Of a DNA stretch of 39,386 bases, positions 8,560 through 17,626 are shown one piece after another. The stretch covers positions 1-39,386 of the forward strand of contig JAQWZF010000040.1 of the NCBI GenBank assembly GCA_029253585.1. The letters are read 5' to 3'. The first letter of the stretch is position 1, and every line of letters begins with the position of its first letter. This DNA comes from Gammaproteobacteria bacterium. GTDB taxonomy: Bacteria > Pseudomonadota > Gammaproteobacteria > Pseudomonadales > Pseudohongiellaceae. The position numbers and the translations under genes are program-made. Under the pieces are notes generated by a model. It was given only the letters and a program-made list of their open reading frames with translations. It searched no databases and was not told the DNA's origin.

Positions 8560-9279
8560 ATGGCGTTGAAACAGTCTGGAAATTGGATACATAGGCACAA
8601 CTACAATGTGCGAATTTGTCATTGGATAAACGTCATTTGCTTTACGTATCTATTGCTCAGCGGCATCATGATGTTCCTGCAATTTCCCGAACTTTACTGG
8701 GGGGACGTAGGCTTCCGTGGTTACGAGGCGATATTCAAGCTGTCCAATTGGGGTCTGACCTGGGAAGAAGCCGACGCACTAGGCAACCGGCAGTGGGGGA
8801 GAAATTATCACTTTCTCTTTGCTTGGGTATTCCTTTTCAATAACCTCATTTATGTCGGATGGAATTTAAGAAACCGTCATTTTTCCAAGCGCATGTGGCC
8901 TGGTCGGGGCGAACTGCATAAAGACAATCTAAAGAAAGAGCTCAATCAGCATCTGCATTTGCGCGCTTCGAAAGGGGATGCCGCCAAAAAATACAATGTG
9001 TTTCAGAAATTATCCTATCTCATCGTGATTTTTGTGCTGTTCCCTTTTATGGTCATCAGCGGAGTCGCACAGATGCCGGCTTTCACCGCAATTTCGCCAG
9101 AGTTAATCGATCTATTCGGTGGGCGACAGAGCGCTCGAACGCTGCATACAATTTCCACTTTACTACTTGTACTGTTTGTTGTTATCCATGTGTTTGAGGT
9201 TTTCGTTGCTGGAGCCTTCAATCACATAAGGGCGATGATTACTGGAAAATACTATCTGCCGGAAGAGGAGAAGATATGA
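8560..9279 (+). CDS. Cytochrome b561-type membrane subunit
   Basis: The 239-residue integral membrane protein has about four hydrophobic segments (around residues 23-42, 84-102, 148-168 and 190-212). Candidate haem-ligating histidines are in HRHNYNVRICHWIN near residue 21, YHFLFAW near 85, RTLHTIS near 190 and VVIHVFE near 204. The pattern fits the cytochrome b561/hydrogenase or thiosulfate-reductase b-subunit family, which moves electrons between the quinone pool and a periplasmic partner. The ATG at 8560 has TAGGTGA nine bases upstream and is preferred over GTG 8548. Its last four bases overlap the start of the molybdopterin oxidoreductase gene, implying translational coupling and a shared complex. 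Confidence 0.87.
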   Translation: MALKQSGNWIHRHNYNVRICHWINVICFTYLLLSGIMMFLQFPELYWGDVGFRGYEAIFKLSNWGLTWEEADALGNRQWGRNYHFLFAWVFLFNNLIYVGWNLRNRHFSKRMWPGRGELHKDNLKKELNQHLHLRASKGDAAKKYNVFQKLSYLIVIFVLFPFMVISGVAQMPAFTAISPELIDLFGGRQSARTLHTISTLLLVLFVVIHVFEVFVAGAFNHIRAMITGKYYLPEEEKI

Positions 9280-10037
9280 ATAAAAAAACTGGAACTCTCT
9301 CGCGCAGAAAGTTTATCGCTGGCGCTGGAGCGATGAGCGGCATACTCCTTACCGGCTGTGACACGGATATCTATACTCCACCGGCAATACGAAGTGGCTT
9401 GATGGGCGTCAGCGATGTGCTGACGATGGCCTCGCAGCGACTACTGATGTCTGGCCAAGGCTTGGTGAAGGAATTTGAGACAAGCGATATTACTAAGGAC
9501 TTTCCGGCTTGGGGCGGAACTAACCCCGAAGATGAAAATTACCAACGACTGGCGAGTACTGGTTTCACTGACTGGAGTCTTTCCGTAGGAGGGCTAGTTA
9601 ATCGGCCCTCCTCATTTTCACTGCTAGACTTGAAACGTCTTCCTCCACGAACGCAGACGACTATGCATATCTGCGAACAGGGCTGGTCCGCGATCGCACA
9701 GTGGACCGGAGTGCCTCTCACGACGCTTCTAGAGGCCGCAGGTGGCGTTAAGCAGGAAGCGCGCTATGTTGTAATCGACACATATGATGGCTGGTATGAT
9801 GCCTACGATATGTTCGACGTAGTTCATCCGCAGACGATTCTCGCTTACGGCTTGAACGGAAAGGACGTGCCACAGGGAAACGGGGCGCCGATTAGACTGC
9901 GAGTCGAGAGGCATTGTGGTTACAGGAATCTGAAGTTCTTGAAGTCGGTACAGGTCGTCGCCTCCGTGGAAGATATTGGTCTTGGCAAGGGCGGGCTCCT
10001 ATCGGATTACAACTGGCACTGGTACGCCGGCGCCTAG
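9276..10037 (+). CDS. Tat-exported molybdopterin oxidoreductase (sulfite oxidase/MsrP-like)
   Basis: The 253-residue protein has a twin-arginine signal (SRRKFIAGAG, residues 9-18) followed by LTGC at 25-28, suggesting a Tat-exported lipoprotein. The oxidoreductase molybdopterin-binding fold is shown by LVNRPSSFSLLDLKRLP near residue 107, MHICEQGWSAIAQWTGVPL at 130-148 with Cys133 as the probable molybdenum ligand, and a C-terminal GAPIRLRVERHCGYRNLKFL. It is shorter than sulfite oxidases and closer to YedY/MsrP in size. The substrate is not predictable, but sulfoxide or sulfur-oxyanion chemistry is plausible. GGAAGAGGAG precedes the ATG. Its partner is the cytochrome b encoded immediately upstream with a four-base ATGA overlap. 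Confidence 0.86.
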   Translation: MNKKTGTLSRRKFIAGAGAMSGILLTGCDTDIYTPPAIRSGLMGVSDVLTMASQRLLMSGQGLVKEFETSDITKDFPAWGGTNPEDENYQRLASTGFTDWSLSVGGLVNRPSSFSLLDLKRLPPRTQTTMHICEQGWSAIAQWTGVPLTTLLEAAGGVKQEARYVVIDTYDGWYDAYDMFDVVHPQTILAYGLNGKDVPQGNGAPIRLRVERHCGYRNLKFLKSVQVVASVEDIGLGKGGLLSDYNWHWYAGA

Positions 10038-10169
10038 TGAATAAATTTGGTCAGAGAAATAAAAGTGACGCTAATAGCTTAAGATATGGAATCAATGGGT
10101 GTAGATTGCTTTGCTCCGAAACGAATCTGATTTCTATCGCTGTTACTTTGACCTATGGAGAATTCTGCA

Positions 10170-10420
10170 GGGGAGGAAGAATCCAAACAGGCTAAGGCCT
10201 GTTTGCCCCCTTAGCGCTCGTTGCTTGTGCTGGCGCAATTAGTGATTCGAATTTTGATTAAATCAAAATTCTCACCCTACGGGTGGCGTTCCTCCGTCTG
10301 CGCTGCTGCCGCAGCTTTCGAACCACCGATATAAGAATTTTCAGTTGACAGCGTGAGCGATTCCCTAGTTGAATCAACTAGTTAAAACTGGAAAGCCTGA
10401 GTGTGCTGAGAGAAGTGCTA
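10170..10420 (-). repeat. Repeat copy C, nearly full-length tRNA-Phe junction
   Basis: This copy occupies much of the 530-base gap between 10037 and 10568, in which I see no gene. The module holds a hairpin (AAACAGGC at 10185-10192, GCCTGTTT at 10197-10204) and a stretch from 10214 to about 10320 nearly identical to copy H. A tRNA-Phe 3'-half remnant follows (about 10318-10345, 24 of 28 bases matching). The tail (10346-10420) contains the palindrome CTAGTTGAATCAACTAG at 10365-10381 and GTGTGCT near its end. Confidence 0.7.
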
Positions 10421-10567
10421 AAAGAAGTAAGAGAAGCGTTATGAATTCCTAGTAAATGTACCCTAAAACTACTGCAGTTGTATTCTGCTCCTTGATTAAG
10501 CAACCCTACGAAACCCCTTGCTGCTATTATTAGCACTGCCCCCTGACCGAAAGTCTACCGAGATTCT

Positions 10568-11790
<1,223 letters not shown>

Positions 11791-11848
11791 CGGCTTTTAT
11801 TGGTCATGCATAACGGTCTCTAATTCTTGAGTAACGAAGAGAAAAGTT

Positions 11849-12565
11849 CTATTCAGGCTTCTCGAGTTTAAGCACGAATCTATCAGTACGTCTTTCCATG
11901 CTAGGATCAAATGGTGCTAGAGTATGATCGTCTTCCGGGTTTTCAAGCAGATCGCTTGTGCCCACCAGAGCGAAGCCTGCATCTACTGCAGCCTTAACAG
12001 CATCCTCAAAAGCGACTCGGTGAAGTGTGGGATTGTCCGCGCCTTTAGTGCCTTCGTGATCCAATATCGCTAAGACCCCGCCTGGTTTTAATGCGCGCAG
12101 GACACCCTTAAGCATGTTGTCAGCATCAGTTGCTGAGCGATTATAGACATCATGAAAATTCAATGCGGTCATCGTAAAGTCGATTGAGTTTGGCGGGATG
12201 TCAGCAATCGACCCTATCCAATTCTCGACATTGGAAAGGCGACTCAAGCGTTCGTTCCTTTCGTCAGCACTTCTCTCAGTAATGGGGATGGGATTGTTTT
12301 GCATATACACTTTGCCGCTATCGCCAACTGCGTAGGAAAGAACTTCTGTATACCAGCCGCCCATCGCAATTACGTCTAGAACAGTGTCTCCTTCCCTCAC
12401 TCCCATAAATTGTAATATCTCTGGGGCTTTGCGGTTAGCATCTCTGGTTTTGTCTTGGGCTGGTCTGTCGGGGCTTGCCATAGCTTGTTGTAGTGCGCTG
12501 GAAGTCTGACTATTGGCGTAGCTGCAGAGTAGTGCGAGTGTGAGTGAGGTTAGAAGTAATTTCAT
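11849..12565 (-). CDS. Class I SAM-dependent methyltransferase with signal peptide
   Basis: The 238-residue protein starts with a signal peptide (about residues 1-19, ending CSYANSQ). It then has RPAQDKTRDANRKAPEILQF, motif I (GDTVLDVIAMGGWYTE, residues 59-74), a motif II-like DIPPNSIDFTMTALNFHDVY and a motif III-like LKPGGVLAILDHEG. This matches a group of exported methyltransferase-like proteins found in marine Proteobacteria. How SAM would be supplied outside the cytoplasm is unclear, so it may act before export or have another role. It lies on the minus strand downstream of the hydrolase-TetR pair, after a gap of about 140 bases. Confidence 0.8.
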   Translation of the reverse strand: MKLLLTSLTLALLCSYANSQTSSALQQAMASPDRPAQDKTRDANRKAPEILQFMGVREGDTVLDVIAMGGWYTEVLSYAVGDSGKVYMQNNPIPITERSADERNERLSRLSNVENWIGSIADIPPNSIDFTMTALNFHDVYNRSATDADNMLKGVLRALKPGGVLAILDHEGTKGADNPTLHRVAFEDAVKAAVDAGFALVGTSDLLENPEDDHTLAPFDPSMERRTDRFVLKLEKPE

Positions 12566-12707
12566 TGTGAGTCCGAGATCTTTGGATAAATAAGAGTGTG
12601 TCCAATAAAGTTATCACGTTGAGAGATCATGTTGCCATATAGAAAAGCTTGCAGAATTTAGTGCGGTTTTAAATGTGAATGAGCAGATCGTAGTCCATAG
12701 ATTGCTT

Positions 12708-13274
12708 CTATTTCAGCATATGCATGATGACTTTTATCACATCTTTGAGTTGGCTCAGGTCATCCGTAGAACGCTTGACCAACAATGTGCCTTGCAGTGT
12801 ATTGAACAACATGCGAGAAAGTCGAGCTGGAGTTTCCTTAAAATTTAGCTCGCCATTTTTGCGTCCAGTGCGCAAAATTACTTCTAACCACTTCTGCTGA
12901 TCTTCCATAAATTGCTTAACTTCTGCGCGCATTTTCTCCGGCAAAGCTGGAACTTCGCCTGCGAGTGCGCCACACAAACACACAGTATCGGGCGTCGATG
13001 CAAAGTGCAGATACGGTGAAAAGTAAAATTCCAGAGCCTCCCAGCTAGTTTTTTCAGGATCGTTTTTGATTGCTTCGAGTTGCGAGGCGAAGGTGTCGCG
13101 ATAGCGTTGGATGATAGCGACACCCAAGTCCGCTTTACTCGAGAAGTGGTGAATGACACTTGGCTTTTTAATGCCCACTTGCACAGCGATGTCTTGGAAG
13201 CTCATCGCCGTGTATCCGCGTGTCTGAATCAGTTCCTGACCAACGTCTAGAATTTTAGTCGCAGTTGCTTTCAT
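12708..13274 (-). CDS. TetR/AcrR-family transcriptional repressor
   Basis: The 188-residue protein has a typical TetR N-terminal helix-turn-helix (TRGYTAMSFQDIAVQVGIKKPSVIHHFSSKADLG, split here as residues 18-52). A divergent all-helical ligand domain ends in LFNTLQGTLLVKRS. The start codon overlaps the stop of the upstream hydrolase gene as ATGA (13271-13274), so the two are translationally coupled. The probable operator is the palindrome at 14393-14410, within the promoter of this two-gene operon, implying autoregulation. The inducer is unknown and may be the hydrolase substrate. Confidence 0.88.
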   Translation of the reverse strand: MKATATKILDVGQELIQTRGYTAMSFQDIAVQVGIKKPSVIHHFSSKADLGVAIIQRYRDTFASQLEAIKNDPEKTSWEALEFYFSPYLHFASTPDTVCLCGALAGEVPALPEKMRAEVKQFMEDQQKWLEVILRTGRKNGELNFKETPARLSRMLFNTLQGTLLVKRSTDDLSQLKDVIKVIMHMLK

Positions 13275-14356
13275 TGCTTCAACATAGGCGTATGCATTTT
13301 TACAAAGGGTAGCAGAGCATCGAGTATATCAAGAAGGTAGGGAGCGAATGTAAAAGAAGAGTTCGGGATTAACGTAGTTGCGGCTCTGGTATTGGTGATG
13401 GGGTGCAAATTATCAATGTAAGAACCGTGGTGGATGATGAGAGTGGCGGGAATTTTTAGTGCTGCCAAATCTTTGTCATCCATGCCTAGCGCCGTTTGTT
13501 CGCCCGTGGCCTGCAGATGTTCTGCAGAGGTTTTCATTGCGGCTCGAAAATCGGCAATGTCTGCATCGAAAAAGCGTTCTCGTTTTGCTGGGGTATTGCG
13601 TTCCAAATAAGCACTCCATAGTGGTGTTTCGCCTAGTGCCTCCATGGTCATAATCGGTGAGGCGGTTTCGTGCTCCCTTGTGGTGAGTTTTTCGTCATGG
13701 AGATATTTGAGGAAGTAGTCCTCTGACAATCGGGTTGCTGCGTATGTGCCGCCGGTCAGAGGCGCCAGTACCAGGGCTGCTACATCTTCAGGATAGCGAG
13801 AGGAAACTATCATGTTTGAACGGCCACCGGAGGACATGCCATAAAGTGCTACAGGAGCAACGCCAAGACGATCAATCAAAACGTGCAGGTCTTCTCCCTC
13901 CTCGACCATTTGAGGTTCACTACCGAAAGTGATTTCTGATTGACCTATATTGCGCCGATCATAGGTGATGACTCTAAGTTCAGGTGCTAAAGCTGCCACA
14001 TTTCGTGCAAAGCCTCCAAAGCCAACGGTATCGCCGTTACCGCCTGGTGTAATGATCAGTGGAATGGTGCTATTGGGATTAAATATTTCAACGTGCAGGG
14101 TGACGTCGCGCTCTGGTCTGAGGTTGATGGCGTAGGTCCGCATCTCCACATTTTCGGCGCCCGCCACCGGTAGAGCATTGAAGTACACCTCGAAATAGGT
14201 GTTGTTCGCAGCGCCCCGAAATAGAGTGACATCTACTTCGTCATTATGGATATCGATATCAGTTTCCTCTTCCGCCGCGAATAGGTTTGGTAGGGAAATA
14301 AGAGCTGCCATAAGTGCCGCTGTGATTAGAGTTGCTAGCTTAATGTGATTGGTCAT
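13271..14356 (-). CDS. Alpha/beta-fold hydrolase, exported
   Basis: The 361-residue protein (from ATG 14356) has a signal peptide (KLATLITAALMAALISLPNL, then FAAEE). An N-terminal region of about 80 residues precedes the alpha/beta-hydrolase core. The core shows LIITPGGNGDTVGFGGFA near residue 100, TYDRRNIGQSE near 131, the nucleophile elbow GMSSGG near 173 and a putative acid/base end region containing IIHHGSYIDNLHPITN. A TTG at 14416 would lie inside the -35 box, so ATG 14356 is used. It is the first gene of an operon with the TetR repressor, consistent with hydrolysis of, or response to, a small signal or xenobiotic. Confidence 0.83.
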   Translation of the reverse strand: MTNHIKLATLITAALMAALISLPNLFAAEEETDIDIHNDEVDVTLFRGAANNTYFEVYFNALPVAGAENVEMRTYAINLRPERDVTLHVEIFNPNSTIPLIITPGGNGDTVGFGGFARNVAALAPELRVITYDRRNIGQSEITFGSEPQMVEEGEDLHVLIDRLGVAPVALYGMSSGGRSNMIVSSRYPEDVAALVLAPLTGGTYAATRLSEDYFLKYLHDEKLTTREHETASPIMTMEALGETPLWSAYLERNTPAKRERFFDADIADFRAAMKTSAEHLQATGEQTALGMDDKDLAALKIPATLIIHHGSYIDNLHPITNTRAATTLIPNSSFTFAPYLLDILDALLPFVKMHTPMLKQ

Positions 14357-14387
14357 AGGTTTCCCGTGCAAGTGTAGTTTTGAATTG

Positions 14388-14416
14388 ATGCTACCTACCG
14401 TACGGTAGGTTGTCAA
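14388..14416 (-). promoter_or_regulatory. Promoter with TetR-type operator in its spacer
   Basis: On the minus strand a perfect TTGACA (14411-14416) is followed by a 17-base spacer and TAGCAT (14388-14393). The spacer is almost wholly filled by a perfect 18-bp palindrome, ACCTACCGTACGGTAGGT (14393-14410). The box lies about 32 bases upstream of the hydrolase ATG. A TetR dimer bound here would block RNA polymerase directly. The regulator is very likely the TetR gene encoded second in this operon. Confidence 0.8.
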
Positions 14417-14446
14417 CCTGCAGAAAGAAAATAGATCCGCTTGCTA

Positions 14447-14516
14447 GCGTGTCCGATTTCCTAATTGGATATTAGAAGCTAAAACTCCGAAAACAGAGTG
14501 TGCTAAGAAGTGTGCT
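14447..14516 (-). repeat. Repeat copy D, tail only
   Basis: This copy aligns with the tail of copy F: GCGTGTCC, TAATTGGAT, then an identical block of about 30 bases ending GTGTGCT-AAGAA-GTGTGCT (14498-14516). No module or tRNA part is recognisable to its left, where the TetR-controlled promoter begins. A GGGGGCAGATCTATTT motif lies on the minus strand at 14553-14568. It precedes the MarR package. Confidence 0.65.
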
Positions 14517-14646
14517 ATGGAATTCGATGAAATCTCGGTTAATCCTGAGAACAAATAGATCTGCCCCCATTAATTCAAGCCAATCAGCAGCACGGCAATA
14601 AGAGTTTTAACAGTTACTTTTGCAAGTTTTTGTCATGGGGCGGATA

Positions 14647-15111
14647 TCACCGCTTAAGTTTTCCGACCAGCGTTTCGCAAAGGCCTTTCAGTTTCAATGC
14701 GTCCTCAGCTGGCATATCGACTGCACAGGCGATCTGACCGGGGACTTTCTCTGCTGACTTTTTCAGGGAACGACCCTGTCTTGATACAGAGACTATCTTG
14801 CGGCGCTCATCACCTTTAGCCACCTTTACATCAATCAGGCGCTTGTCTTGTAGACGGCGCAACAAAGGAGTCAGGGTGCCTGCGTCGAAGCGGGTATGGG
14901 CAGACAGATTCGAGATACTCACACCATCTTTTTGCCAAAGGCTCATCATCACCACATATTGCGGGTACGTGAGATCGAGCTTTTCCAGCATCTGTCGATA
15001 GGCGCGAACCAAAGCGTTAGCAGCCGAGTACAGTGAATGACAAACCTGGCGGTCCAGATCCAGTGCTGAAGGCTCACCTTGCTGATCTTTGTTCTTTTTC
15101 ATAGGCGTCAT
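14647..15111 (-). CDS. MarR-family regulator, OhrR-like
   Basis: The 154-residue winged-helix protein closely follows the OhrR pattern. A conserved N-terminal Cys24 is in LDRQVCHSLYSAANALVRAY, followed by LDLTYPQYVVMMSLWQ and the recognition region DAGTLTPLLRRLQDKRLI. The wing contains KGDERRKIVSVS. In OhrR this Cys is oxidised by organic hydroperoxides, releasing DNA; the same sensing mode is plausible here. It is divergent from the haem-protein gene at 15199. Paired operator-like sequences lie in the 87-base interval between them, implying control of both directions. Confidence 0.85.
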   Translation of the reverse strand: MTPMKKNKDQQGEPSALDLDRQVCHSLYSAANALVRAYRQMLEKLDLTYPQYVVMMSLWQKDGVSISNLSAHTRFDAGTLTPLLRRLQDKRLIDVKVAKGDERRKIVSVSRQGRSLKKSAEKVPGQIACAVDMPAEDALKLKGLCETLVGKLKR

Positions 15112-15179
15112 TTTGCACGCAAAGTAATTGACATGGCAAGTCTGTTTCCTTAAGCTCTAAAAATTACTTTGCGCACAAA
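15112..15179. promoter_or_regulatory. Divergent MarR operator pair around a promoter
   Basis: Arms at 15112-15129 (TTTGCACGCAAAGTAATT) and 15162-15179 (AATTACTTTGCGCACAAA) form an inverted repeat with 16 of 18 positions paired. Each arm contains a short TTTGC/GCAAA-type dyad. Between them a plus-strand promoter can be drawn: TTGACA at 15128-15133, 17 bases, TAAGCT at 15151-15156. The left arm overlaps the -35 box and the first codon of the marR-like gene. The arrangement fits an autoregulated redox-responsive repressor. Confidence 0.65.
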
Positions 15180-15198
15180 CAAATAATTGGAGCTAGTT

Positions 15199-15792
15199 AT
15201 GAAAATTCACCCTTCAGCCGCCATCCTTTCCCTTCTGTGCTTATCCTTCGGTGGATTTAGCCAGGCTGAGAATAACGAGCCTGTTGTCGAGATAAACAAC
15301 GAATCCTTCCAGTGTGTGCAAGACATGACTCCAGTGAGAGGCTTTTTTGTTGATAATCTGCTAGGTAATTTGGAAGAAACACTTTCTGTTGCTAACTCTG
15401 CCGACGGGGGTAGCTACCCAACGGGATCTGTAGTTCAGTTAGTCCCAAGTGAGATCATGGTCAAACGTGCTCCCGGTGTCAGCCCTGACACCAATGACTG
15501 GGAGTTTTTTATAATGGACACCACGACTACCGCATCCAAAATTCTCACACGTGGTTTCGCTGACGTAGTTAACCGTTTCGGCGGAAACTGCCTGTCTTGC
15601 CATGCAAAGGCAGAGCCCAAGTGGGATATGGTTTGCGAGTCCACTCATGGCTGCGATCCTATTCCTCTAACCCGTGACATACTGACTCTATTACAAAAAA
15701 CCGATTTGCGCTGTCAGGACATGCCTCCACTGAGCGCTGAAGAACAGGAAAAATTAGCGGCATTGCAACAAATGATGCAAGCGCAAAACTAG
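15199..15792 (+). CDS. Periplasmic mono-haem c-type protein of unknown function
   Basis: The 197-residue protein has a signal peptide (about residues 1-23, ending GFSQA) and one covalent haem motif, CLSCH at residues 131-135, followed by AKAEPKWDMVCE. Other features are GSVVQLVPSEIMVKR near residue 76, TNDWEFFIMD near 98 and several further cysteines (CVQD, CEST, GCDP, RCQD). It resembles uncharacterised cytochrome-like proteins; a P460-like fold is possible but not shown. GGAG lies seven bases before ATG 15199. It is controlled from the promoter shared with the divergent OhrR-like gene and is followed after 13 bases by a medium-chain reductase gene. Confidence 0.75.
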   Translation: MKIHPSAAILSLLCLSFGGFSQAENNEPVVEINNESFQCVQDMTPVRGFFVDNLLGNLEETLSVANSADGGSYPTGSVVQLVPSEIMVKRAPGVSPDTNDWEFFIMDTTTTASKILTRGFADVVNRFGGNCLSCHAKAEPKWDMVCESTHGCDPIPLTRDILTLLQKTDLRCQDMPPLSAEEQEKLAALQQMMQAQN

Positions 15793-15805
15793 GGAGAACG
15801 TACAA

Positions 15806-16912
15806 ATGACAACAGGAAAGCAACTTTTTAGCACACTGGCCGACGGCAAACTAACCGTTGAAATCGCAGCAACAAACTATTCTGATCCTACTGGAAATCA
15901 GGTGCTGGTTCAGATGGAGGCCGCGCCCATAAATCCCTCTGATCTTGCTCTCCTTACCGGTGCCGCAGATTTGGAAAATGCGGAATATTCAGACGGGAAA
16001 TTAGTCGCAAGCATGCCAGAGCCTTTTTTCAGTGCTCAGAAGGGGCGCCATGGATCACGCCTTCCTGTAGGTAATGAAGGCGCAGGCACAGTGATCGCTG
16101 CAGGTGAAGGCGAAGCTGCACAGGCTTTGATTGGTCAGCGAGTTGCCTGCGTGCCGGGATCTGCTTATTCACAGTATTGCGTTGCTGATGCCACTATGTG
16201 TCTTCCTCTTGGAGACATCTCCTCGGAAGACGGCGCATCTGCTTTCGTTAACCCAATGACTGCACTTGGCTTCGTGGAGACTGCAAGAATGGAAGGGCAC
16301 AGTGCTATTGTTCATACCGCTGCCGCCTCAAACCTTGGCCAGATGCTGGTCAAGATATGTCAGGAAGATGATATTGCCCTGGTCAACATCGTGCGCAAGG
16401 CTGAGCATGTCGAGTTACTTTCAAACTTGGGTGCAAGCCATATCGTCAATTCCTCTGATGAGGATTTTGCCGAGCAGCTGCGCGCTGCTATCGCCGACAC
16501 CGGGGCCTATCTGGGCTTTGATCCCATTGGTGGTGGAAAAGCAGTAGATAGCTGCTTCAGAGTAATGGAGCAAGTTGCCGTGGGGAAAATGGATGAATAT
16601 TCACGTTACGGTTCAAATCAGGAAAAAAAGATGTACATCTACGGTCGACTGGACATGGCGCCAACTATTCTGACCCCAGCCTATGGCTTTGGCTGGACTT
16701 TGTCGGGCTGGCTATTATTTCCTTACCTGCAAAAAGCTGGCATGGAAACGACGGCGCGCATGCGTCAGCTTGTGCTGAATGGTCTGACTTCTACATTTGC
16801 CAGCTCATACAAGAGCAAGGTCAATCTGGAAGAGATGCTAACGAAAGATGCTGTGATGGATTATCGCTTAATGAAGACTGGCGAGAAGTACTTGGTTACA
16901 CCACAGGGATGA
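15806..16912 (+). CDS. Zinc-independent medium-chain (quinone-type) oxidoreductase
   Basis: The 368-residue protein is an MDR-superfamily reductase. The N-terminal GroES-like part has AAPINPSDLALL near residue 40 and GRHGSRLPVGNEGAGTVIAAG near 80-98. The Rossmann part has HTAAASNLGQMLVKICQEDD near 171 and GASHIVNSSDEDF near 213. Usual zinc-ligand cysteines are absent, which points to the quinone reductase/enoyl reductase side of the family using NADPH. It is likely co-transcribed with the haem protein (13-base gap, GGGAGA ribosome site), so both should be induced by whatever inactivates the OhrR-like repressor. Confidence 0.83.
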   Translation: MTTGKQLFSTLADGKLTVEIAATNYSDPTGNQVLVQMEAAPINPSDLALLTGAADLENAEYSDGKLVASMPEPFFSAQKGRHGSRLPVGNEGAGTVIAAGEGEAAQALIGQRVACVPGSAYSQYCVADATMCLPLGDISSEDGASAFVNPMTALGFVETARMEGHSAIVHTAAASNLGQMLVKICQEDDIALVNIVRKAEHVELLSNLGASHIVNSSDEDFAEQLRAAIADTGAYLGFDPIGGGKAVDSCFRVMEQVAVGKMDEYSRYGSNQEKKMYIYGRLDMAPTILTPAYGFGWTLSGWLLFPYLQKAGMETTARMRQLVLNGLTSTFASSYKSKVNLEEMLTKDAVMDYRLMKTGEKYLVTPQG

Positions 16913-16972
16913 TTAAGTTGCCTAGTCAGTGGGGGTAGAGTACTTCGATCTCGTACTCACGACGGAGACTTA

Positions 16973-17138
16973 GGGCGGAAGAATCCAAACAGCCTTAGGG
17001 CTGTTTTTCCCCTGCGGGCTTCACGGGTTGCTAACAGCTAATGCACAGTCGAACCCCTGGCGCGAGGATTTTCTGAAGAGCGGGTGTTTGATTAGTTATA
17101 TGAGCCAGCGAGTTAAAACAAGTGAATTAGAGCGTAAT
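16973..17138 (-). repeat. Repeat copy E, full layout
   Basis: The module has a hairpin AAACAGCC (16987-16994), loop TTAG and GGCTGTTT (16999-17006), then CCCCTGCGGGCTTCACGG. A tRNA-Phe 3'-half remnant follows (17049-17076, 22 of 28 bases), ending at the anticodon-loop position. The tail is diverged (GAGTTAAAACAAGTG). The stem differs from copy G by a swapped base pair that keeps pairing. It separates the reductase package from the lipoprotein gene. Confidence 0.7.
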
Positions 17139-17144
17139 ATATAG

Positions 17145-17166
17145 GGCCATTTAGCAATGGCCTTTT
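17145..17166 (+). terminator. Rho-independent terminator-like hairpin
   Basis: A seven-bp stem GGCCATT/AATGGCC with loop TAGC is followed by TTTT on the plus strand. It follows repeat E, about 230 bases after the reductase gene. It also lies just beyond the stop of the minus-strand lipoprotein gene, so it may separate the two converging transcripts. Confidence 0.55.
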
Positions 17167-17172
17167 CCTTGC

Positions 17173-17493
17173 TCAATTTCTTCTTATGTACGTGAGCCTC
17201 ACATCAGTGTAAATCTTGTCGACCTTGTCGCCATCGCTTAAAAAAATGGTAATTAAATTATCATCGCTGATAAAGTACCAAATATTACCCTTTTCAAAAA
17301 ATTCGAGCACCTCATCTCTGATTTCTTTATTGTTTATCCTGAAACTATCAGTCTCTGAAGGATCTATCTCAGTTTTATCTTGATCAATTGTTCTGGCTTG
17401 GCTTTCGCTTGTTTCTCCAGGTGCTATAACTTTGACATCAGAGTCGCAGCCCAGTAGAAAAACTATTATGATTAGTGCTGGTAAAAATCTCAT
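17173..17493 (-). CDS. Small hypothetical lipoprotein
   Basis: From ATG 17493 the product has 106 residues. It starts with a hydrophobic signal and lipobox (FLPALIIIVFLLGCDSD), so it should be lipid-anchored through Cys at about residue 16. The mature part is acidic and Ser/Thr-rich, followed by a small domain with IWYFISDDNLITIFLSDG and KVDKIYTDVRLTYI, which looks like two to three beta strands. I recognise no family. A longer frame to 17607 exists but would bury the signal peptide. GAGGAAGTGAG lies just upstream of the chosen ATG. It is the sole gene between repeats E and F. Confidence 0.65.
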   Translation of the reverse strand: MRFLPALIIIVFLLGCDSDVKVIAPGETSESQARTIDQDKTEIDPSETDSFRINNKEIRDEVLEFFEKGNIWYFISDDNLITIFLSDGDKVDKIYTDVRLTYIRRN

Positions 17494-17626
17494 TTGACTC
17501 ACTTCCTCTGGCTTGGGTCCGATTTTATACTCGTGTGCCACTAACAGGTTCACTCCAAAAACTGTTAGAAGATGATCACTAATTCTAGTAAAAATTACAA
17601 TCGGCACGGGCTTTATTCTGAATCAT

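Noticed and set aside
9914..10195. 93-residue plus-strand ORF after the molybdenum enzyme
   Set aside because: It overlaps that gene out of frame and runs into repeat C; no motif.
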